Shown piece by piece: positions 57,172 through 64,000 of a DNA stretch of 64,000 nucleotides (position 1 is the stretch's first letter; the number at the start of each line of letters is the position of its first letter). This DNA is from Straminergon stramineum (Eukaryota > Streptophyta > Bryopsida > Hypnales > Calliergonaceae): contig OY987272.1 of NCBI GenBank assembly GCA_963920665.1, forward strand, positions 16,621,001 to 16,685,000, given 5' to 3'. A program made the translations under genes and the position numbers. The notes below the pieces were generated by a model. That model made no database searches. It was not told the origin of the DNA and saw only the letters and a program-made list of their open reading frames with translations.

Positions 57172-57396
57172 TGGCACTATAGAAAACCAAAGTTTTTTTA
57201 TGTCTAAGTTGATGGCTTTTAGGTGACATCAAATGTAACAAATCGTGTTTTTATGTCAACAATAACATCCTAAATCACATCGAGATGTTACATTGGATGT
57301 CATTGTTGATATAAAAACATGGGTTCTTACATTCGATGTCACCTAAATTCTATCACCTAAAATCTGTCACCTAAACACAGGGTTTTTATAGTGTGG
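57172..57396. mobile_element. CACTA-like MITE S
   Basis: A 219-bp body (57175-57393) starting CACTATAGAAAACC and ending GGGTTTTTATAGTG, flanked by TGG on both sides. CACTA-starting ends and a 3-bp duplication are the known signature of CACTA (En/Spm) elements. The interior folds into a long stem: TTTTAGGTGACATCAAATG pairs with CATTCGATGTCACCTAAA. Confidence 0.75.
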
Positions 57397-58649
57397 ATTG
57401 TATTTAATCGGTCTTGCAAGATCTAATGACATCGATGTTCAACATGAAGAGGTATATGAATCTCTTTTTCTACATTTGTATTTTACAAACTTGTGATTCA
57501 TCTTAGTATCCAAGGAGAAACCAACCTTTTGTATTTGTTGTATGATTCAAGTTGTAAAAATGTAGAGTGTAAGATATTAACAAGCCCCATTTGACCTAAC
57601 TTCATTGGAAAGACGTTGTTTAGAAACATTTTACAAAGAGAATGAATCTGATCTCTCATAATGGAATTGCCTCAAGCTATGGGAAAATAAAAAATCTAGG
57701 AAGTCACATGTAGATGGTGTCAATGTCATTTACTAATTGTAATTTGATGTCATGCTTGGGTTCAAAAAAAAAATTCGAGGTTGCCTTCTCAAGCTTTGTA
57801 GGCTCAATTTTGGTAAACTCAATAAGGTTATTGATAACTTGTACTTGATCGTCCTCCATATATAATTCATGTATTGATGCTCTATAAAATTTTAGGATTT
57901 TATTATTATTAATTTGTTTGTTTGAGATTTTGATTGCAAGAATTTGAATTAGAATTTCATGACAAATCAAACTACTAGGTAGCTATATGGATATTGACAA
58001 CCACAACTTAGATGATAAGGTGCAAATAGTGGTTATAGTGTGGAGTCAAATAATACTAACTTCGTTGAAAACTTTCCATTATAAGATAAATTGCATTTGA
58101 ATAGATGTGGAAAATATAGATATGATGTCGAGGTTGTGGGTGATGTTTGCACCTAGCACTGTAGATGTCCAAAAAATTGTATCCAGATCAACATAGCAAA
58201 ATCATCTAGAATCTCAAACAACATGCCTTGATGTAGAGATGGTTTTAAGCTAAGTAATTAAGTAAATGTTGACAAAAACATGGTTTTTGAGGGTGTTAAA
58301 ATCTTGCCATGTAGCTACCATCTTAGTGTCACATAAATGCCACAAGGGCAAGGAAAGCTAGATGTGAAATTTTTTCATCCAATGCATCCATGATGTGGCA
58401 CCTAACGTGGCAAGTGGGGAAAGTGATGGGTATCTAATGAGGATGCATGACATGGCATGCCTAATTAGTATACTTTTAAGACACATTAATACAATTTTTG
58501 CATACTATACCCATGGGGCATGAGCGATGAAAAATAATTATTTTAAAGAAGTCGAAAACCAAATAAACAAGATAGAATTGTCAAATTCAACAAGAATGAA
58601 ATGACCTAGAAGTTCTAAATAATAAAAAAATATCTGGTGTTATTTGGAA
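57397..58649. other. AT-rich DNA, nothing recognised
   Basis: No gene or bounded element seen. Confidence 0.3.
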
Positions 58650-58822
58650 AGTCAAAAGTCAAAAGACCATCTAACTTCAACAAAAAATTTGATGGCAAAG
58701 TGAAGGAATTACATCATTGACATTTAGTGAGAATGAAGGGTGGAGAGGTCATTTTAAAAATGAAATACATTGTCTATCATGAATCTTCAAAGGATATGAG
58801 ATAATTTGAAGATGAGAGTTTG
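58650..58822 (+). repeat. Interspersed repeat X copy 2
   Basis: Direct repeat of 52070-52240 with GAAGGAATTACATCATTGAC, TTTAGTGAG and TATCATGAATCTTC in the same order. Non-coding. Confidence 0.55.
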
Positions 58823-60883
58823 ATTGTTGGACATCTGAACATTGTTTTAGACATCTAGACATTATTTTAGTTATGTATTTTTGTGTTTGTTATATTTTGT
58901 GTTTCCTATTATTTTGATTCTAATTTCATTTTTCTACCTAGTAGTATTTTGGATTTTGTTTATCAAAGTTTACCATTTGACTAATTTGATTACTTTACCA
59001 AATTTTGCTTGAAGTTTATTTAGCTTGATTCCCCTATTTTTCTCCTAAAATTTTTCCTTCTTTTTTTAATTGTATTTTTTAGATTTTTACCATAATAGGT
59101 TGATGCATGGTTTGATGTCTCAATAACCTTGTCACAAGGTTGATTTCAAGGAGGGGTATGTATTCCAAAGTGAATATCTTACAAAGTATAATAGTTCCTA
59201 ATGCTATTTTCTATTAAAGAAAAACAAAAAAACATAAGAACTTGATTAAGCAGACATCTATGTAATTTTTTTGACAACCAATGTCTATTGACATTGATTT
59301 ATAGACTCTCAAAGATAAATGTATGAACTTGTTACAATAGTTAATTTTATACATATGGATTTTTTTTATAACTTAAACAAATAGAAATATTTTATAGTGA
59401 CTAATGTGAGCATAAATGAAAACATTCTTCATCTAAAAAATGAATTCTTTGGTGCGAACATCATTTTATTTCATATGTTAATGGATTCTTATAGAGTGAA
59501 AATTAGGTCCAAGATTTGGAAGTCATTTTCTTATAGATTTTCTTTCTTTCCTTCTTTTTCTTTCCTTTGCACAATATATTTGAAGTTCTAAATGGGAATA
59601 TTTTGATTGTTTTCCAAAATAAAGGAAAACGCTAGCGAAGGCTCAACTACTTATGAAGGGTATCAATAGGGTGTTCGTTGAGGAATCAACTTGTGACAAT
59701 ATTGAGACAAGGTCAACCCATGCATCCATCCTAACCTCCCAAGGTTCATACTGCCATCTCATAGAAAACTCCCAAATTGATGGTTGTGATTTACTTTAGA
59801 ATACTAATACTTACGGACTTGCAAATCTACACACATTGTTTATATTTTTTGTTCTCTAAAAGCTGAATCAATTTGGTGGTTCACACTTGCTTGTTGTGAG
59901 ATTTCCCTTACTTGCCTCTTTGGTCACTTCAAAATGTTTCTAGGCATTCTTATGCAAATGTACACTACACAGGACTAAATGACTAATATGAATTATAGCA
60001 ATGCTTATTTTAGTGGGTTTTCTGAAGTTCTTGTAATTTCAAATATACAAAATTTGTAGAATATGGAAAGGACACATATTAATGGTGAAAACTTAATGAT
60101 CTATGAAATACAAAAGAAATATTTGCAAAATAATTTATGTTCTATTTGTAAAGGACTTTGAAATGTACTCTTTATATATTGTCAAAGCCTATAGTATTAA
60201 AGATAAAGACTCATTGATCTATTGGAAATTCAAATATTTTACAAAAGAAAGAATCATATCAATAGGCATATATGTAATCAAATGTTTTGATTTGGAATAT
60301 GTAAATTTGTATAATTTTATTCCTAAACTTGTAGATATGGACTATTATATATTCAAAAGTATGTGCAATTAAATAGAGGGGCTTGATTTGACAAATTTAA
60401 AGTTGGAATTTGGAAGTGCTATCTTCACTAAATGTTCATAGAAGGTGTTCATCTAAGAGGGTATGTTCTTAAAATTCCTCATCACCCTATTACCCCTCAT
60501 CTAGCCAACTTAAACCATGCCACTTGAAAATGGACTCAAATGGAGCCACTTTTGGTCCAATTTAGTATGCATTTTTTCCCTCTCCCTCTTTGTGAGATTT
60601 TTTTTCTAGTGTTTTCCTTGTCTTTTCTTGTGCCACACTTGTTGCTTCTATGTGGTCTAGGTTGCCATTTGTGGGCCAGATCAATCGTCACGACTATTAT
60701 TAGGTCTTATTGGCTCCACTTTCTCATTCCATTATGATTATATATAAGTTGGTTTCCTTGTGGATATGTCTCCACTTCAACCTTGGGCCACCTCCTCTTG
60801 CATGTATTCTTATTGTCTTCAACAATCTATTGGTTGGGAGTAACTTCCACCTCCCATTAGATGAGATTTGGCCCCACTAGAAG
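58823..60883. other. AT-rich DNA, nothing recognised
   Basis: Frames at 59397-59591, 60103-60372 and 60540-60737 are short and motif-free, and match the base composition. No RNA gene was seen. Confidence 0.35.
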
Positions 60884-61130
60884 ACTGTGAGTTCCCCGCA
60901 GTGTGGAACTCGGTGAACTGTGCCACTTCAGAATGTTGATGTGGTCAAGAGGCAACCACGTCAGATTTTTAAAAATTTAAAAATTAAATTTTTTTCTATG
61001 ACTTCTTTTTCAATTTCAGGGCTAAATAAATAAATAAATTTTAGTCTTTATGACAGCTAACATGAGTCAATTGTTCCCTCATTGTTGCGGGAATAACATG
61101 GAGAACAAGCCTAAAATGGCCCTCTAGAGC
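60884..61130. mobile_element. Inverted-repeat MITE V copy 2
   Basis: About 250 bp similar to 31620-31858: GTGAGTTCCCCGCAGTGTGG, then AACTGTGCCAC, then GATGTGGTC with AACCACGTC as an imperfect palindrome, then an A/T-rich core with TTTTTAAAAATTTAAAAATT, and a GGCCCTCTAGAGC end. Ends are less clear than in copy 1. Confidence 0.5.
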
Positions 61131-64000
61131 TGCTGAAAAACATCTAATGCCATTTGTTGTCTAACTCACCCTTCGCCATGTCATTTGTTTCTTCTTGTAT
61201 TGCTCACTACTACTCATAATTGTTGCCCCAATGGTTCCCTTCTAGGGTCCTAAAAATACATTGTCCCAATATCAATCCTACTAAAATGACTAGATTCCAA
61301 GCAAATAGTCCAATTCTTCAGAACTAGTGACATTGGAATTACAAAAGCGCCCCCAAAACACACAACCCTCCCCAAACCAATAGATTCATTTTTCAATTTT
61401 TCACCAAGGAGAAAATCCTAAATTTCTTGACTAGTTTCTATACTCATTCCTCAAACCAACTTAATCATTTTGTCTAAGACAAGCCCTAAAATTTCTTCAC
61501 CAAACTTCCAACTCAAATTCCAAAAAAATCCTAATTTTTCTTTCATCAATCCCAAAGCAACTTCTAATCTAATATAAAAAACCTACCTTTTCACCCATTT
61601 TTCTCTATAAAATGGTGAACCTATTTGACAAATTATCCTACCATTATTTTTTCACTTAATTTCTAACAAATCATGCCCCAAATGCCAATAATTCATCAAT
61701 AATCCTTGAAAATCACCATTACACCAAATCCACACAAAAAAAAAATAGAGAGAAGAGTTTCAAATACTAATTTTTCATATTTAAAATTCAATTAATAGCC
61801 CAATTCATATTTTAATTTTGCATAAATTAACTATTAATACTATAAATTACTGTAGAATGCACCAATTGGGTGTCAAAAGTGCTAATTTAGTGTAAACGCG
61901 CTAAATTAGTGTAAAATGTGCTAAATTCATGTAAAACCATTAATTTCTTCTTTTTTTTCTTTCTATTTTAGTGTTCCTATTTCTATATGAGTTTACAAGA
62001 AGTTTTGATTAACTAATTACTTTTTTGTTTTTATTTCTTATTTTTAATTTATTTTTTAATTTCCTACAGTCCTACCCATTTCCAATGTCATTTTATGTCT
62101 ATATATTTTTTCTGAATTTACTAATTATATTTTTTCTTTTTATATTTTCTATCTTTTTGGTTTCTAATTTATCCCTAATGTCATTTTTTACTTGTAGTAT
62201 TTTGTTTTCAATTTACTTTTTCATTTTTTTTATTTTTTATTTTTCTGGTGTGCAATATAGCCCTAATGTCATTTCCTATAGTTGTATTCTATTTTCATTT
62301 TTTCACCATTTTACCATTTTCTTAATTTGTTTACTTTAAAGTGTGTGTTTTTTAACTATTTTTTTTCCTAGAATTTTCCCTACATTTTCATCTAATTACA
62401 TTTCCTAATTTTTGCACTAGTAATCTCCCAAAGTTTTCATGGCTATCTCATGTGAAACTCCTTAAGTTATAGTTATGGCTTAATCTTCTTTTCTAGTATG
62501 ACCTAATATGCAATTTCCGGGGCGATTTCACCCACTTTGTTTCAATTTTCCTCATTTTTCTCAAGGGGAACCAATTTGTTAGTTCATGCACTAGAAACCA
62601 CCACTTTTTCTACTCCTCCTAGGTAGTGATGCTTTAGCTGATATTTTTTTGGTAAGAATATTAGTCTTCTACAAAAATCAACCCAATTTGTTTCATAATT
62701 TCATGACTTATATACCATATATAACTAAGGCTCAGTTGCTTTTTGTGCTATCAATGATGGTTCTAGGGTGTTGCATTTGGCTAAGGAGACCTTAGTAGTG
62801 AAAATTTGACCCTCACATGGCCATTACATGGATTTGGAGAACCCTAAAAGAGTAGTCTTGAGAATAGTTTGTCTTCCTACTTGTATTGGAACAATGAACT
62901 CAAACAAAGCATGAGGTAAAAGCCACAATGGTCATGAAGATGGATGATCACATGAGCCAATGGGCAAAGCAACTTTTATTATAAGTAATCACTATTGAAG
63001 GTCCAATATTGCTTTCCTAACAAAACTCTACAAACACTATGTGCAATCATTTCTTGATAATTCTAAATAAAACATTCAAAAGATAGTTATTACAAAAATC
63101 ATAAGAAGATTATTTCAATTTCCATTTGAATATGGTGATCTTGGTCAATATTAATTAAAAAATTCAGTAAAAAAATTCAGTAAAAAAATTCATTAATAAA
63201 TTAATGTTTGATAAAAAAAACTTTGTTTCATACTATTTTGATTAACCCCAAACTCCTAAAGCCCAAGTGTTCCCTTTGAAGACAATTGAAGGTTTAAGTT
63301 AGGTTCAAATCTTGGCATGAATATTTGAATTTTTTTTAAGATAGAAAAATAGAAAAGCTTTCTTGGAATATAATTTTTATTTGAATTGATGCCCCAAATC
63401 AAAAGCTTTACCAAACAAAGCTCAAAATACTCAAGTTATGGCAATAAAAAAGAGACAGAATTACTTGAAATGATTTTTTTAAATTTATTTCTTATAGAAT
63501 ATATTTTTATTTATATATGGCATGATTGATTCATTTTCATTAATATTTCAATTGCTCTTGGAAGTATGGTGGCAACCTTGATGCCAATTCCTCATAGCAT
63601 GGTCCTTATAGTGAAAATCTGAGGCAATTTCTAAAGATCCCCAAATTGTTGTAATATTGAGCTTTGATTTGTGATGTAAAATATCCAATTTAGAATGTGC
63701 TTTTGCCATCTATCATAGTTGGAAATGAAGACAACAAGCAAGCAAAGAAAAATCTTTTGTATAGGTAAGGGTTTATGGTTTCAAAATGATGAATGCTCTC
63801 ATGTGTGAGTACTTAGGGATTGCTTAAATCTTAATAAATAAAACACTTGTATTTGTACCATTCACAATAATACAATATAAGACAATTCTTTTTAAATATA
63901 ATAAATAAATATGGACATAAAACAACTCTTCAACTTTCAAAGGTCAAAATAATATCTTTCTTATTTTTCTTATATTTATATTAAAATATTACAATTGTGG
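61131..64000. other. Very AT-rich DNA to the window edge
   Basis: No gene. A T-rich run at 61930-62350 yields a Phe/Leu-rich frame that only mirrors base composition. TTAACCCCAAACTCCTAAAG at 63243-63262 may be the left end of another TTAA element running off the window or lacking its right end. Confidence 0.35.

Noticed and set aside
62025..62339. Open frame of 104 codons rich in Phe, Leu and Ile resembling a membrane protein
   Set aside because: The DNA is a T-rich low-complexity run; the hydrophobic composition follows from TTT/TTA codons, with no start context or relatives.

Overview
This window looks like nuclear intergenic DNA from a land plant. It is about two-thirds A+T, nearly free of long open frames, and made largely of short non-autonomous transposons in several age layers. 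The only recognisable host gene is a multi-exon GDSL-type esterase/lipase at about 42.37-44.61 kb on the plus strand. Its sequence style (an N-terminal NCSYPAVYAFGDSLSD block, then AADRYTDGKLVVDF) reminds me of large GDSL families in non-flowering plants. A bryophyte, lycophyte, fern or gymnosperm is my guess, not something the sequence proves. No tRNA, rRNA, CRISPR, operon or bacterial feature was seen.

Layout. 0-2 kb: a GC-richer tandem repeat and three MITEs side by side. 2-8 kb: two TTAA-ended elements and AT-rich DNA. 8-13 kb: a tandem duplication, a tiny retroposon, and a repeat array broken by a TTAA element that itself carries two further insertions. 13.7-15.6 kb: two TTAA elements sharing one TTAA, the second split by a Tourist-like MITE. 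17-20 kb: another TTAA element, a 760-bp-type element split by a Mutator-like MITE, and a hAT-like MITE. 21-27 kb: more of the same families. 27-34 kb: degraded coding-like DNA, including the C-terminal end of a hAT transposase. 34-41 kb: a Mutator-like element, a Tc1/mariner-like MITE, a near-perfect 42-bp hairpin, two retroposon tails and a second broken repeat array. 41-47 kb: the GDSL locus and its GC-richer flanks. 47-64 kb: further MITEs, tandem repeats and long AT-rich stretches.

The strongest unusual signal is a superfamily of 0.23-1 kb elements bounded by TTAA-CCCCTAA and TTAGGGG-TTAA, with at least ten members here. Two of them interrupt copies of an unrelated repeat exactly at a TTAA that is single in the uninterrupted copies. 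That gives internal empty-site evidence for TTAA target-site duplication, the signature of piggyBac-like transposition. A second strong signal is a set of very small retroposons (42-105 bp) with clear target-site duplications and a shared 3' hairpin tail.

The GDSL locus keeps its signal peptide, the GDSL block and the terminal Asp/His block. It also has an in-frame TAG in the third exon and frame problems at two exon boundaries, so it is probably a recently damaged gene. Coordinates of repeats come from reading by eye; termini quoted with target-site duplications are accurate to a few bases, and others are approximate.
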